Positions 24,671 through 34,047 of a DNA stretch of 44,602 bases are shown here, piece by piece. The position numbers and the translations under genes were made by a program. This stretch comes from JAAYJR01 sp964495655. GTDB taxonomy: Bacteria; Bacteroidota; Bacteroidia; Bacteroidales; Prolixibacteraceae. The notes beneath the pieces are model-generated. The model was not told where the DNA came from. It searched no databases and was given only the letters and a program-made list of their open reading frames with translations. Positions within the stretch are counted from its first letter, which is position 1. Each line of letters opens with the position of its first letter. The stretch is taken from NCBI GenBank assembly GCA_964495655.1, contig CAZBWK010000021.1, positions 1-44,602 on the forward strand. The letters run 5' to 3'.

Positions 24671-25618
24671 ATGTTAAGAGCATTAATTTTTCTGACGACA
24701 ATTATTTTTCTGACAGGCTCATGTAACGGACCAGCTAAGGAGTCATACAGGATTGCCACATTAAAGGGGCCATCTTCTATGGGAATGATCTATTTGATCG
24801 ACAGTCTTGCCGGACAGGAAAACTTAAATACTGAAGTGAAGATTTTAGACGAGCCTATACAGGTTAGAAAGATGATGTTAGAGGGTACTGCCGATTTTGC
24901 TGTTTTGCCTGTAACAATGGCTGCTATTATTTATAATAAAGGGCTTGACTACAAGCTTATAGCTGTGCCTGTATGGGGAACGCTCTATCTTTTCGGCAGC
25001 GATAGTACCATAGAGACGTGGAGTGACCTGAAAGGAAAAACAGTACATGTAATGGCCAGGGGGATGACACCTGATGTGCTCTTCCGGAAACTTCTTCTGA
25101 GTAACGGTATTGTTCCCGGGAAGGATATAACACTGGACTACAGCTTCCCGACACATATCGACCTGGCAAATGCCGTTGCAGCGGGAAGGGCTGAGCTTGG
25201 GGTGATCTCCGAACCACTGGTGAGTCTGGTGATGAATAAGAACAGTAACGTGCATCCTGTATTTGATCTTAATATAGAATGGGAAAAATTACAGGGAATG
25301 CCAATGGCACAGACTGCTTTTTTGGTAAGAGGAGGCCTGACCTGTGAGAACCCGGACCTGGTTGAAAAGGTAATTGATGCATATGAAAAATCAGTAAGGC
25401 GGGTTAAAGAGGATCCGCAATCTGCAGCGGAACTGATTGTAAAGTACGGTATTCTGCCCGACAGAGATGTAGCCGTTCAGTCAATTCCAAGGTCAAATCT
25501 TAATTTTATAAGAGCAAAAAATATTAAGATGGAAATTAATGAGTATCTTAAGATATTTTATGATATGAATCCCGACATTATTGGAGGAAGATTACCAGAT
25601 GAATATTTCATTTACTAA
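24671..25618 (+). CDS. ABC transporter substrate-binding lipoprotein (NitT/TauT type)
   Basis: 315 aa. The lipoprotein signal LIFLTTIIFLTGSCNG places the lipid at Cys18. The mature protein has the NMT1/SsuA-like periplasmic binding fold: RIATLKGPSSMGMIYLID, GTADFAVLPVTMAAIIYN, TWSDLKGKTVHVMARGMTPD, VAAGRAELGVISEPLVSLVM. Members bind nitrate, sulfonates, pyrimidines or other small ligands; the sequence does not let me choose. The gene overlaps the permease gene by 20 bp and is first in the operon. Confidence 0.9.
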   Translation: MLRALIFLTTIIFLTGSCNGPAKESYRIATLKGPSSMGMIYLIDSLAGQENLNTEVKILDEPIQVRKMMLEGTADFAVLPVTMAAIIYNKGLDYKLIAVPVWGTLYLFGSDSTIETWSDLKGKTVHVMARGMTPDVLFRKLLLSNGIVPGKDITLDYSFPTHIDLANAVAAGRAELGVISEPLVSLVMNKNSNVHPVFDLNIEWEKLQGMPMAQTAFLVRGGLTCENPDLVEKVIDAYEKSVRRVKEDPQSAAELIVKYGILPDRDVAVQSIPRSNLNFIRAKNIKMEINEYLKIFYDMNPDIIGGRLPDEYFIY

Positions 25619-26351
25619 AAAGCATTATATAGGAATTGCTTCAGTATTTTCAATATTGGCGGTCTGGAAGATGCTGGCGTTATATTTCGATTCGTCCTTT
25701 ATTGTTCCACATCCTGAGGAGACCCTTCTGACGGTTATCAGACTGATTGGAAGCAAGGATTTTTTACATGTTGCGGGAGCAACGGTTATGCGTGGTATTA
25801 TCGGATTTTTTATCTCTGCAATCCTGGGATTGGGTGTTGGGATAATAGCCGGTGTCAGTCAGGGAATTAATGCATTCGTCAATCCTATACTGATCACCAT
25901 CCGTTCAACTCCTGTTATCTCCCTCATATTGCTGGCGCTTATCTGGTTCAGTTCGGGCATGGTGCCTGTTTTTATTGCCATGCTCACCATGTTCCCGTTC
26001 ATCTGCACTAATGTAGTTGATGGAATAAAAAGTGTGGATAAGGACCTGATAGAGATGGCCAGGTTTTATAAAGTTGGCAGAAGTAAAATTATTACAGGGT
26101 TATATATTCCTGCAATTATGCCATTTATTATAAGCGGTGCATCCAGTGCGATGGGAATTGGTTGGAGAGCTATAATAATAGGTGAGGTGCTGAGTCAACC
26201 CCGCTATGGAATAGGAACAACAATGCAGTCGGCCCAGACCTTTCTCAATGTCGATGTTGTCATTGCCTGGACACTTATTGCAGTGCTGATAAGTTATGTT
26301 TTTGAGAAAATTATCAGATGGAGCGAACATAAAATTGTAATCTGGAAGTAA
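25599..26351 (+). CDS. ABC transporter permease (NitT/TauT type)
   Basis: 250 aa from the ATG at 25599 (MNISFTKKHYIG); an alternative ATG at 25581 gives six more residues. Five to six membrane helices and the inner-membrane coupling motif near YKVGRSKIITGLYIPAIMPF (the EAA loop) followed by GASSAMGIGWRAIIIGEVL identify a BPD-type importer permease. The stop codon shares bases with the ATPase start (TAATG at 26349-26353), so translation is coupled. Confidence 0.92.
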   Translation: MNISFTKKHYIGIASVFSILAVWKMLALYFDSSFIVPHPEETLLTVIRLIGSKDFLHVAGATVMRGIIGFFISAILGLGVGIIAGVSQGINAFVNPILITIRSTPVISLILLALIWFSSGMVPVFIAMLTMFPFICTNVVDGIKSVDKDLIEMARFYKVGRSKIITGLYIPAIMPFIISGASSAMGIGWRAIIIGEVLSQPRYGIGTTMQSAQTFLNVDVVIAWTLIAVLISYVFEKIIRWSEHKIVIWK

Positions 26352-27061
26352 TGGGCTTAGAGGTAAAAGATTTAACAAAAAGTTATAACGGCATTGATAT
26401 TTACAGGGATTTTAATTTAAGTTTTCCCGAAGGGACTATTACCTGTATCCTTGGCCCGTCGGGTTGCGGAAAGACCACTTTGCTGAATATAATAGGCGGG
26501 ATCACAACCCCTGAAAGAGGAAAATTAATTGGTTTTGAAGGTAAAAGTTTTTCATATATTTTTCAGGAAGCGCGGTTGTTACCATGGAAGAGTGTACAGG
26601 GAAACATTGAGTTTGTAATGAGCAGCGAACTGTCGGTGCATGAGAGGCATGAACAGGCGTCCAGTTTTATACGTCTTGTTGATCTTGAGGGATTTGCCGG
26701 TTACTATCCTTCACAATTAAGCGGAGGTATGCGTCAGAGGGTATCTATTGCCCGGGCTTTTGCATGTCCTTCGGATATAATTTTGATGGATGAACCTCTG
26801 AAAGGACTGGATCTTCCGCTGAAGCAAAGCATGATAAGGTGGTTTTCGCAGATATGGAAAGCCGACAGGCGTACAGTTATATTTGTTACCCACGATGTTG
26901 ATGAAGCGCTTTTGCTAGGTAAAGAGATTATTGTTTTAAGCCGGCCTCCTGTGCAGGTCGTAACTCATGAGGAGATAGAAGAACTCCCTGAAAGCAGGTC
27001 ACTGGAAAATGACATGTTTAAAAGCCTGAAGCATGTTTTAGTAAATGCTTTGGAAGCTTAA
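26351..27061 (+). CDS. ABC transporter ATP-binding protein (NitT/TauT type)
   Basis: 236 aa. Walker A GPSGCGKTT (about 34-42), Q-loop FQEARLLPWKSV, signature LSGGMRQRVSIARAF, Walker B IILMDEPLKGLD and switch His in FVTHDVDEALLL are intact. The LLPW after the Q-loop is common in the SsuB/TauB group. It is the last gene of the three-gene importer operon and converges on the GHL10 gene with 6 bp between the stops. Confidence 0.95.
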   Translation: MGLEVKDLTKSYNGIDIYRDFNLSFPEGTITCILGPSGCGKTTLLNIIGGITTPERGKLIGFEGKSFSYIFQEARLLPWKSVQGNIEFVMSSELSVHERHEQASSFIRLVDLEGFAGYYPSQLSGGMRQRVSIARAFACPSDIILMDEPLKGLDLPLKQSMIRWFSQIWKADRRTVIFVTHDVDEALLLGKEIIVLSRPPVQVVTHEEIEELPESRSLENDMFKSLKHVLVNALEA

Positions 27062-27067
27062 ACTGTT

Positions 27068-28576
27068 TCAGAGTCTGATAATTACCGGTTCGCTTAGTAT
27101 GCTTTCATTTTTTAATCTGTCGAGTACAGAAATGCGAACTTCATAATTCTTCCTTTTTGCATTCAATCTTGGAAATTTGCATTGCGTCTCTTCCCTGTTT
27201 AGAATTGAATAAATAAAGCGGGGATCGTTTGGATCGAAAGTAGTGCCGGTTTCATTTATATATATCACAAATTGCCAGGGGCTGTCCATTGCATTTGTGG
27301 TTGTTACAGTCTTCCATTTCAATTTTCTTCCCCTTTTAACTGCTTTTTGAACAGGAGGTGGCGCCTGATTATCTATCCATGGCATTGGGGGTATCAGCGC
27401 CGGATATCTGTAATAGTCATTAAGCAGGGAATCCTGAAAGCCGGCAAGGTTACGATCAAAATGTTTACTGCTGTAAAAAGCAGATCCGGAGATCCCCGCG
27501 ATTTGTCTTGTTATCCTTATCTGGCCTGGCAGCTCATCAGGCAATCTCCATTCGGGTATTTGAGAGTTGGCATCGTGCTTATATATTGCATGTCCGATAA
27601 AAACAGACCGGCCGTAACCGTGCTTTTCCCACCAGTCGGCAAGAGTCCTGAAATCAACCTGGGGATGTCCTGTCTGCCAGTAAAGCTGAGGCATAGTATA
27701 GTCTATCCATCCTCTCTTTTGCCATTTTATAATATCAGCGTAAAGATGGTCATAATTCGTTGTTCCCGCCCTTGTGTCAGACCCCTCGGGATCATCTGCC
27801 CTGTTACGCCAAACGCCAAAGGGGCTTATACCGAATTTGACCCAGGGCTTGACAGACTTTATTGTATCGTTCAGCATTTTGATTACAATGTCGACATTTT
27901 CTCTCCGCCAGTCCTTTTTGCTTTCGATGGTAAAGCCGCGGTTATAAAATGAGAATGAAGCGGTATCGGGAAACTCCTCTTTGAGAGGGTAGGGGTAAAA
28001 ATAGTCGTCGAAATGAACTGCGTCGATATCGTACCGGGAAACTAAGTCCTTTACGACATTTGCAACAAACTCACGGGTTTGTGGCAATCCCGGATCGAAA
28101 TAGAGTGAATTTCCATATTTCAGAACCCATTCAGGATTCTTAAATGCTATATGGTCTCCTGCCAAGGGCTGTGTATGATTTAAAGCCACCCTGAAAGGGT
28201 TAAGCCAGGCATGAAGTTCCATGTTTCGTTTGTGGCACTCTTCGATCCAGAATTGTAGCGGATCATACCATGGATCGGGCGTCTTGCCCGGTATTCCGGT
28301 CAGATAAGCTGACCATGGCTCCAGGGAGGAGGGGTAAAATGTATCTGATGAGGGACGCACCTGCAGTATGACAGCATTCATTCCGAGCTGCTGATTACGG
28401 TTAAGTATATTTATGACTTCCTGTTTCTGTACCTCAGAAGGAAGTCCTGCTTTCGACGGCCAGTCGATATTTGCAACTGTAGCAACCCATACGGCCCTGA
28501 ATTCCTGTTTAGGATTAATTTGTGCAGTTGCAGGTAACAGACTTATAATTGCAAACAATAAAAAAGAAAACCTCAT
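27068..28576 (-). CDS. GHL10 (YngK-like) glycosyl hydrolase-like protein
   Basis: 502 aa with signal peptide MRFSFLLFAIISLLPATAQ. From residue 24 it is the DUF187/GHL10 TIM barrel: EFRAVWVATVANIDWPSKAG, MNAVILQVRPSSDTFYPS, MELHAWLNPFRV, DIDAVHFDDYFYPYP and KFGISPFGVWRN. The DAVHFDDYFYP segment holds the probable catalytic acidic residues. The last 100 residues look like a beta-sandwich module. Related proteins act on cell-wall or other polysaccharides. It is periplasmic or outer-surface. The next gene upstream on the same strand (APC transporter) ends 38 bp away. Confidence 0.9.
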   Translation of the reverse strand: MRFSFLLFAIISLLPATAQINPKQEFRAVWVATVANIDWPSKAGLPSEVQKQEVINILNRNQQLGMNAVILQVRPSSDTFYPSSLEPWSAYLTGIPGKTPDPWYDPLQFWIEECHKRNMELHAWLNPFRVALNHTQPLAGDHIAFKNPEWVLKYGNSLYFDPGLPQTREFVANVVKDLVSRYDIDAVHFDDYFYPYPLKEEFPDTASFSFYNRGFTIESKKDWRRENVDIVIKMLNDTIKSVKPWVKFGISPFGVWRNRADDPEGSDTRAGTTNYDHLYADIIKWQKRGWIDYTMPQLYWQTGHPQVDFRTLADWWEKHGYGRSVFIGHAIYKHDANSQIPEWRLPDELPGQIRITRQIAGISGSAFYSSKHFDRNLAGFQDSLLNDYYRYPALIPPMPWIDNQAPPPVQKAVKRGRKLKWKTVTTTNAMDSPWQFVIYINETGTTFDPNDPRFIYSILNREETQCKFPRLNAKRKNYEVRISVLDRLKNESILSEPVIIRL

Positions 28577-28614
28577 GATCCTTTAGATGTGTGAATGGGC
28601 AAATATAGATAAAT

Positions 28615-30726
28615 TTAAATTCTCATATATTTTTGATACATCTGTTTTATCGACCTGGGCTCACCTAATATTGTTAATATATCATTTTCCATGAGAAGAG
28701 TATTTCCGTTGGGCGCAAATGTATATGAGTCTCTTTCAATAAGAGCGACAAGTACCTCTGCCGGGTATTTTATATCCTTAATCTGCTTTCCTATCATCTC
28801 CGACTGGTAGGTGCCCGGCAGCAAACGCAGCGTAATATATCTTTCGTTATGGAGAAGGTATTCTTTTATCTGACGATGGTTTTTTAGCGATAGTATCTTA
28901 TTGACAAAGTCTTTACGTTCAATTATGTCAATCAGCCTCGACATCATCCTTAATTGTTGCCTGGTCTCTTCATTCGGATTGACCAGGAAAAAGAAGACAT
29001 TGATAAAATCCTCCGAAGAGATTCCGTTTTTGACTACGGGTTTAGTTATCCCGTTTTCTGAAATTACGATATGCATTGAAGGATGGTCAATACCTTTATT
29101 TCTTGCATGAAGTACAGCAACTTGAGGTGTTATCAGAGTTGACTCAAAAGATGACAGGGTTAAGAATTCACTGAAAATATCCTCTTTTTTTACATGCATC
29201 TCAATTGCAAATACCGCCGATATTTCATCTACAAGGGAGTAGTAGTCACTCTCTTTTTTAGATGAGGTTATCCGTGCTCTTATCACTGTCTGGTCAAACG
29301 GATCACCTTTTCGAAGTCCTTTTTCTTTGATGATACTTAAAAATTCGTTTTCCAGGTCGGCATACTGGTATTTGCCTAACAATGCAAACCAGTGAAATAT
29401 TGCCCCTTCTCTTTTAACATTAACTCTTGCATAATAATGATACCATAAGTAGCCTAGCAAAAAAATGAAAGATGTAAAAAGTATAGACATCCATCCCATA
29501 TATCCTATGAGTATGATAGAAAAAATGATCCCGGCAACCTGCATAAAAGGGTAAAACGGCGATCTGTATCCGGGGTCGTAAGATTCAATGTTGCTCTTCC
29601 TGAAAACGATCACTGAGAAATTTATCAACATAAAGATTACAAGTTGAAAGGTGCTTGCCAGTTTTGCTATTCCCTCCTCAGAAATTATCAGGATAAATAA
29701 AATTATAAAACCTGTTGTTATCAATATTGAGTGTACGGGAGTGCCTTTTTTACCTACACTGGCAAATAACCGGGGCAATAATTTATCGCGCCCCATTGCA
29801 AAAGGGTACCTGGAAGAAGAGAGCAGTCCGGCATTACCTGTGGAAGCGAAAGCTGCAATTGCTGCTCCTGTCATGATGTATGCCCCCCAATTGCCCGGCA
29901 TCCATACAAATAACTTCTTTACAGCAGTCGCTGCGGGGGCCAGGTCGTTTGCAAATCCGGCAGGATCAATAACTGCGACCATTATGAACACACCAAGAAA
30001 ATAGATTAATCCTGTAACCACAAGGGATAATAACATTCCAAGGGGAATATTCCTTTCAGGATTTTTTATCTCTTCTGCCACACTTGCGATTTGGGTTAAT
30101 CCGAGATAAGAAACAAAAACAAATCCGGCGGTAACAATGAGGCCTTCAAAACCATTGGAGAGGAATGGCCTGAAATTTTCATTTACTGAAGGGATATCAA
30201 CCCTGTCTGTAAAAAAGATATTGTATATTCCGTCTATAATGAACATTATCAACACTATCAGCAGGAAAGAGACAAAAAAGTTCTGGAGACCGGAAGTTTT
30301 TTTAGCTCCTACAAGGTTAAGTCCCATAAAGAAAATTGTTGCAGCAATAGCTATTGTTTTCACAGGGACTTCCCAGAAAAAAGCGGCATATGCACCTATT
30401 CCGATTATGGCAAAAGCTGTTTTAAACATAAGGGCAAAGTATGTTCCCAGTCCTCCGATAGTCCCCATAAGGGGCCCCAGACTCCGGTCAAGAAAGAAGT
30501 ATGCACCTCCCGAACGCGGTAATGCAGTGGATATCTCGGCAATGCTGAACATTGCCGGCATAATGAGGAACCCTGCAACTATATATGCCAGAAAAACTGA
30601 AGGACCGGTGTATTGGGAGGCCAGTCCAGGCAAAAGAAAAAATCCTGAGCTGAACATAGCCCCGGTACTTATTGTAAATACGTCGTAGAGGCCTAGTTCT
30701 TTTTTTAATTTTCTCTTTTTTGCCAT
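28615..30726 (-). CDS. APC-family transporter fused to PtsN-like and RCK_C domains
   Basis: 703 aa. Residues about 8-440 are a 12-helix APC amino-acid permease (YDVFTISTGAMFSSGFFLLPG, AEISTALPRSGGAYFFLDRS). Residues about 465-620 resemble an EIIA/PtsN domain (VDEISAVFAIEMHVKKEDIF, LITPQVAVLHARNKGIDHPS, then NVFFFLVNPNEETRQQLRMM). His in the HARNKG segment may correspond to the phospho-His region. Residues about 630-703 are a TrkA-C/RCK_C domain (TLRLLPGTYQSEMIGKQIKD, NTLLMENDILTILGEP). Transport would be gated by a ligand or by phosphorylation. The substrate is unknown. A wide, clear start ATG is at 30724-30726. Confidence 0.88.
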   Translation of the reverse strand: MAKKRKLKKELGLYDVFTISTGAMFSSGFFLLPGLASQYTGPSVFLAYIVAGFLIMPAMFSIAEISTALPRSGGAYFFLDRSLGPLMGTIGGLGTYFALMFKTAFAIIGIGAYAAFFWEVPVKTIAIAATIFFMGLNLVGAKKTSGLQNFFVSFLLIVLIMFIIDGIYNIFFTDRVDIPSVNENFRPFLSNGFEGLIVTAGFVFVSYLGLTQIASVAEEIKNPERNIPLGMLLSLVVTGLIYFLGVFIMVAVIDPAGFANDLAPAATAVKKLFVWMPGNWGAYIMTGAAIAAFASTGNAGLLSSSRYPFAMGRDKLLPRLFASVGKKGTPVHSILITTGFIILFILIISEEGIAKLASTFQLVIFMLINFSVIVFRKSNIESYDPGYRSPFYPFMQVAGIIFSIILIGYMGWMSILFTSFIFLLGYLWYHYYARVNVKREGAIFHWFALLGKYQYADLENEFLSIIKEKGLRKGDPFDQTVIRARITSSKKESDYYSLVDEISAVFAIEMHVKKEDIFSEFLTLSSFESTLITPQVAVLHARNKGIDHPSMHIVISENGITKPVVKNGISSEDFINVFFFLVNPNEETRQQLRMMSRLIDIIERKDFVNKILSLKNHRQIKEYLLHNERYITLRLLPGTYQSEMIGKQIKDIKYPAEVLVALIERDSYTFAPNGNTLLMENDILTILGEPRSIKQMYQKYMRI

Positions 30727-30844
30727 GCCGGTAAACTGTTATATATATAACTTAAGTTTTGATGGAATATTTTCAAATATAGGCTTTCCATATATAACCG
30801 CATAAAAATAATAAATGTAATATATTTCCGGTCATGTCAGTTTT

Positions 30845-33196
30845 TTATTCAGCAATTAGTAACCAGTTGCCCGGTCCTGCTTCAATTTTTATGAATTTGT
30901 CATCCGCATTTAAAAATTTTATTCCTTCGGCATTGTTTTGTGAATCGCCTTTCTCCCAGATAAGTTTGTTATTTGCCTTGATTTTTGTTGTGGTAAACAG
31001 TTCGTCTGCAGGAATTCCAAGAATAGCTTTTTTATTCTCCGGCACTACTATGTTCATTGAGAAGGAGTTGCTGTCATTGACAAGGTTAAGTGGTATTTCG
31101 CCGCCGGGCACAGGTACATTGACAGCTATTGTTTTGAGAGGTCCCATTTGGGGGAGCACTGAAAATGTTTTAAAACCCGGAGTTAAGGGAGCTACTCCTG
31201 CACCATACTGACAGAGCAGTGTAAGGGGGCCGCCTGACCAGGCATGGTTATAGGTCCATCCTTTCATGCTCAGGTCCCATCCCTCCCAAAGAGTAGTAAT
31301 ATGACTGTCGATCTGTTCCATATAGCGGGTTTTAATTCTTTCAACGGCCTGTTGTGGTTCCCCCATCAGATAGAGAGCTTCTCCAACATATTTCTCCATA
31401 TACGGACTAGCGTGGAACTCATCTTTCAAAACCTCTTGAATATCCCGATAATACTCCTCCTTTGCCAGTCCGGCCACTACAGCCATAGCATTTGCCCGGT
31501 CATCTGTTTCTCCCGTATGTTCAGGCGAGTGGTACTTGCTGCCTGTCCAGAACTTAGAGTTGAAATTTTTCTCAATAGATTTCATTTTGCTTGTATAGCC
31601 TTGTATATCAGTATCATTACCCGTAAGTTTTGCCATTTCGACCGCGGCCTTCAGGGCAAGATAGAAGAATGCATTTTCAATTACAGGCACATCCTTATTT
31701 TCTCCCCAGTCGGTCCAGTCCCATCCTCCGGCACGATGAATAACCAGTCCGTCGTCACCAATTTTCCATACACCCAGATATTTCCTGACCCCCGGGTAGA
31801 GATCTTCAATTGTTTTTTTATCTCCCGAATAGATATAATATGTCCAGAAGCCATACCAGCCAATGCTTGCGAGCATTTGTCTCGGAAGCTCCCTGTCGTA
31901 GTAGCCTTCGTGAGGATTTCTCCTGAACTCTTCAATGTCGAAAACACGTCCTGAGGGTACCGGTGAATAGATCGTACTGTCCTCTCTTTGCCATAAAATG
32001 AGTTCATACATTGCTTTTCTGGCCAGTTTTGGGCCATTTTCAGCATCGAAAACATAAAAAGCTTCTCCTATTTCATTTACGGCATCGCCCCACCACTGGG
32101 CACGCTCCCTGTCAGGACAGTCCATGTAGTTGTCGCGCATTGTAACATAGAGAGTCCTGACTGCCTTTTGATACAGTGTATTTAATTTTTCATCATCACA
32201 TTCAAAACTGCCTGTGAATTCTGCGTTGTATCCTGTCTCCCTGTATTTAAGCTCTATGACTTCAACTCCTTCGGGAATGCAGTAGATCATTTCGTGGCCG
32301 TTTATCCAGGAGAGTGATTCAAATTCCTGAACACCCTCTTTAGTGATATATTCAGTACGGAGGCTGTAGGAGTTACCGATAAGATAATTATCAGTTTTTA
32401 TATCGATCTTTATTCCTGCGGGAGCTTTTATTTTCATATAAGGAGTTGCCTGGATATTAGCAGGAAGTCTGGCTACAAATTTTCTTCCTTCCTCCGGATT
32501 GGTAATTATATTAATATCTTCATAATTTTTAAGTCCTGAATCTTTCCAGTGAAGTATCGGACGTAATACCAGGTTATTCCACGGAGCGGCAGGGGGAGTT
32601 CCAAATTCTTTTGCATATTGCCAGTCTGAATCATCATAACCGGGTTCTGTCCATCGCTCAATATCTTTTAATGCATTAAAGTGGATATTTTGTTCAGGAA
32701 GCCTGTAGTTTGGATGTGGTTCTCCTGTTTTTCCGTAGGCAGGATGAAGTTTTATCTTCCATGTTGAATCGGAGACAAACCGTTTACTGTCAATTTCACC
32801 ATCAAATATCAATCCGGCTTTGCCACTGTTGTTATGTGAAAAACCATGTTTGCCGAAATACCATACCAGCAGGGCAATGGTGTTCTCCCCTTTTTTAAGA
32901 AAAGGAGCGATGTTCAATGTATCGTAATATGTATCAAGCGGTGTGGGTCCGCGCTTTAGCTGGCCTTCGAAAAGCGCCATTTCTCCGTTTATCCACAGCC
33001 AGTATTTGCTGTCGCAGGCAATTTTCACCATAGCATTACCCTGACTCTCCTTTAAATCTATGGTCTTTCTGAAGCATATCCATGAATTGGGATCTTCCTT
33101 TTCCGGCCCTATCCACTGTGCTTCCCACTCTGCGGATTCTTTACGGGTACAGGAGAACAATGTAGCAATGATCAGCAGATAAATTAAATTTTTCAT
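30845..33196 (-). CDS. GH78-like alpha-L-rhamnosidase family lipoprotein
   Basis: 783 aa. Lipoprotein signal IYLLIIATLFSC (Cys16). The N-terminal beta-sandwich includes AEWEAQWIGPEKEDPNSWIC, ACDSKYWLWINGE and PLDTYYDTLNIAPFLKKGEN. The (alpha/alpha)6 barrel includes the acid motif MDCPDRERAQWWGDA (about 360) and TTLWEGWDLS near 660. A C-terminal sandwich follows (PLKTIAVNVPVPGGEIPLN). Motifs and layout are those of GH78, which removes alpha-L-rhamnose; the true sugar is not certain. No SusCD pair is adjacent, so it is not in a standard polysaccharide locus. Confidence 0.85.
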   Translation of the reverse strand: MKNLIYLLIIATLFSCTRKESAEWEAQWIGPEKEDPNSWICFRKTIDLKESQGNAMVKIACDSKYWLWINGEMALFEGQLKRGPTPLDTYYDTLNIAPFLKKGENTIALLVWYFGKHGFSHNNSGKAGLIFDGEIDSKRFVSDSTWKIKLHPAYGKTGEPHPNYRLPEQNIHFNALKDIERWTEPGYDDSDWQYAKEFGTPPAAPWNNLVLRPILHWKDSGLKNYEDINIITNPEEGRKFVARLPANIQATPYMKIKAPAGIKIDIKTDNYLIGNSYSLRTEYITKEGVQEFESLSWINGHEMIYCIPEGVEVIELKYRETGYNAEFTGSFECDDEKLNTLYQKAVRTLYVTMRDNYMDCPDRERAQWWGDAVNEIGEAFYVFDAENGPKLARKAMYELILWQREDSTIYSPVPSGRVFDIEEFRRNPHEGYYDRELPRQMLASIGWYGFWTYYIYSGDKKTIEDLYPGVRKYLGVWKIGDDGLVIHRAGGWDWTDWGENKDVPVIENAFFYLALKAAVEMAKLTGNDTDIQGYTSKMKSIEKNFNSKFWTGSKYHSPEHTGETDDRANAMAVVAGLAKEEYYRDIQEVLKDEFHASPYMEKYVGEALYLMGEPQQAVERIKTRYMEQIDSHITTLWEGWDLSMKGWTYNHAWSGGPLTLLCQYGAGVAPLTPGFKTFSVLPQMGPLKTIAVNVPVPGGEIPLNLVNDSNSFSMNIVVPENKKAILGIPADELFTTTKIKANNKLIWEKGDSQNNAEGIKFLNADDKFIKIEAGPGNWLLIAE

Positions 33197-33218
33197 AGCT
33201 GTGACTCTTAATAGGTTA

Positions 33219-33959
33219 TTACAGAAGTTGGTATACTTTTGATGTTATAATATCAAACAGGAAAATGTGTTGAAAGTGTGAATTGAAGGTGTTACTGCCT
33301 GTAATTTCAGTCAGTTTGTAATTATTCAATCCGCGCAACTGGTCTGATGTGATGATAAGCCAGTAGTAATTAAGCCTTTGTTTTTGGTAAAGGCTCAGTT
33401 TTTCCTCCTTTTTTTTAACAGAGGTCAGGATATCGGCAGTTATGTTTTCAGATATTCCCAAATTATTTGACCTTTCCCATATTGAAGATTTGAGGGAGGG
33501 GTGTGAGACGATAAGTATTTTTTGCAGCTCATTCCCGGGATTATCATCGGAGATGATCTCAGAAAAGAACCTTCCGGGTTTTATGTTTTCTACAGACCGG
33601 CGGATACGATTAACTGCGTGAACAGCAGTTATCAGTTTTTTCTCATGACTTACAGGATGTTTTTCTGAAAAAAGAAATTTAACAAAAAGCTTAAGGGGAG
33701 AAGAATTTTCAAAAAGGCTTTTAGCTGTATCAATAATATTCTCACGCAATTCAATTTGTGCGATCCCGGGCTGATCCGGGACTTTGGCATTGCCGGGGTT
33801 CAGCCGGGTTAATTCAATTCCCAGGTGATTTCTGCTTTTCAGTTTAATAATAAAATCGGGCGATTCAGAAGGAATTATTCTGCCTTTCGGAAAATCCGTA
33901 AAGCTTTCTCTGAAGTAATTGATCAATAAAATTTCCAGTTGTTTTTTTTCCGGCTGCAT
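33219..33959 (-). CDS. Hypothetical protein, possibly PD-(D/E)XK-like
   Basis: 246 aa with no recognised family. It lacks a signal peptide. The N-terminal SPDFIIKLKSRNHLGIELTR has Asp35 and Glu49 spaced as in PD-(D/E)XK nuclease folds (D...ExT), but the rest is too divergent to be certain. The remaining sequence is mixed alpha/beta and ends FDIITSKVYQLL. The gene is separated by 22 bp from the GH78-like gene on the same strand and lies after the tsf terminator, so it is likely expressed independently of the ribosomal operon. Confidence 0.6.
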   Translation of the reverse strand: MQPEKKQLEILLINYFRESFTDFPKGRIIPSESPDFIIKLKSRNHLGIELTRLNPGNAKVPDQPGIAQIELRENIIDTAKSLFENSSPLKLFVKFLFSEKHPVSHEKKLITAVHAVNRIRRSVENIKPGRFFSEIISDDNPGNELQKILIVSHPSLKSSIWERSNNLGISENITADILTSVKKKEEKLSLYQKQRLNYYWLIITSDQLRGLNNYKLTEITGSNTFNSHFQHIFLFDIITSKVYQLL

Positions 33960-33982
33960 GTACCCAATTTTTCCGAAATTTA

Positions 33983-34020
33983 TAAAAAAAAATAAAAAAA
34001 GCTGCCTGTTTGCAGGCAGC
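33983..34020 (-). terminator. Rho-independent terminator of rplM-rpsI-rpsB-tsf
   Basis: On the minus strand GCTGCCTG and CAGGCAGC form a perfect 8-bp stem around CAAA (34001-34020), followed by a run of T broken by a single A (33983-34000). It begins 28 bp after the tsf stop. Confidence 0.92.
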
Positions 34021-34047
34021 TTCTGTTATCATATATCAGCAGTGTGC

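Noticed and set aside
27272..27952. 226-codon open frame on the plus strand
   Set aside because: Antisense to the GHL10 gene, whose motifs are clear; no family resemblance or start signal.
30137..30688. 183-codon open frame on the plus strand
   Set aside because: Antisense to the APC transporter N-terminal region; low-complexity translation and no homology pattern.
31244..31954. 236-codon open frame on the plus strand
   Set aside because: Antisense to the GH78-like gene.
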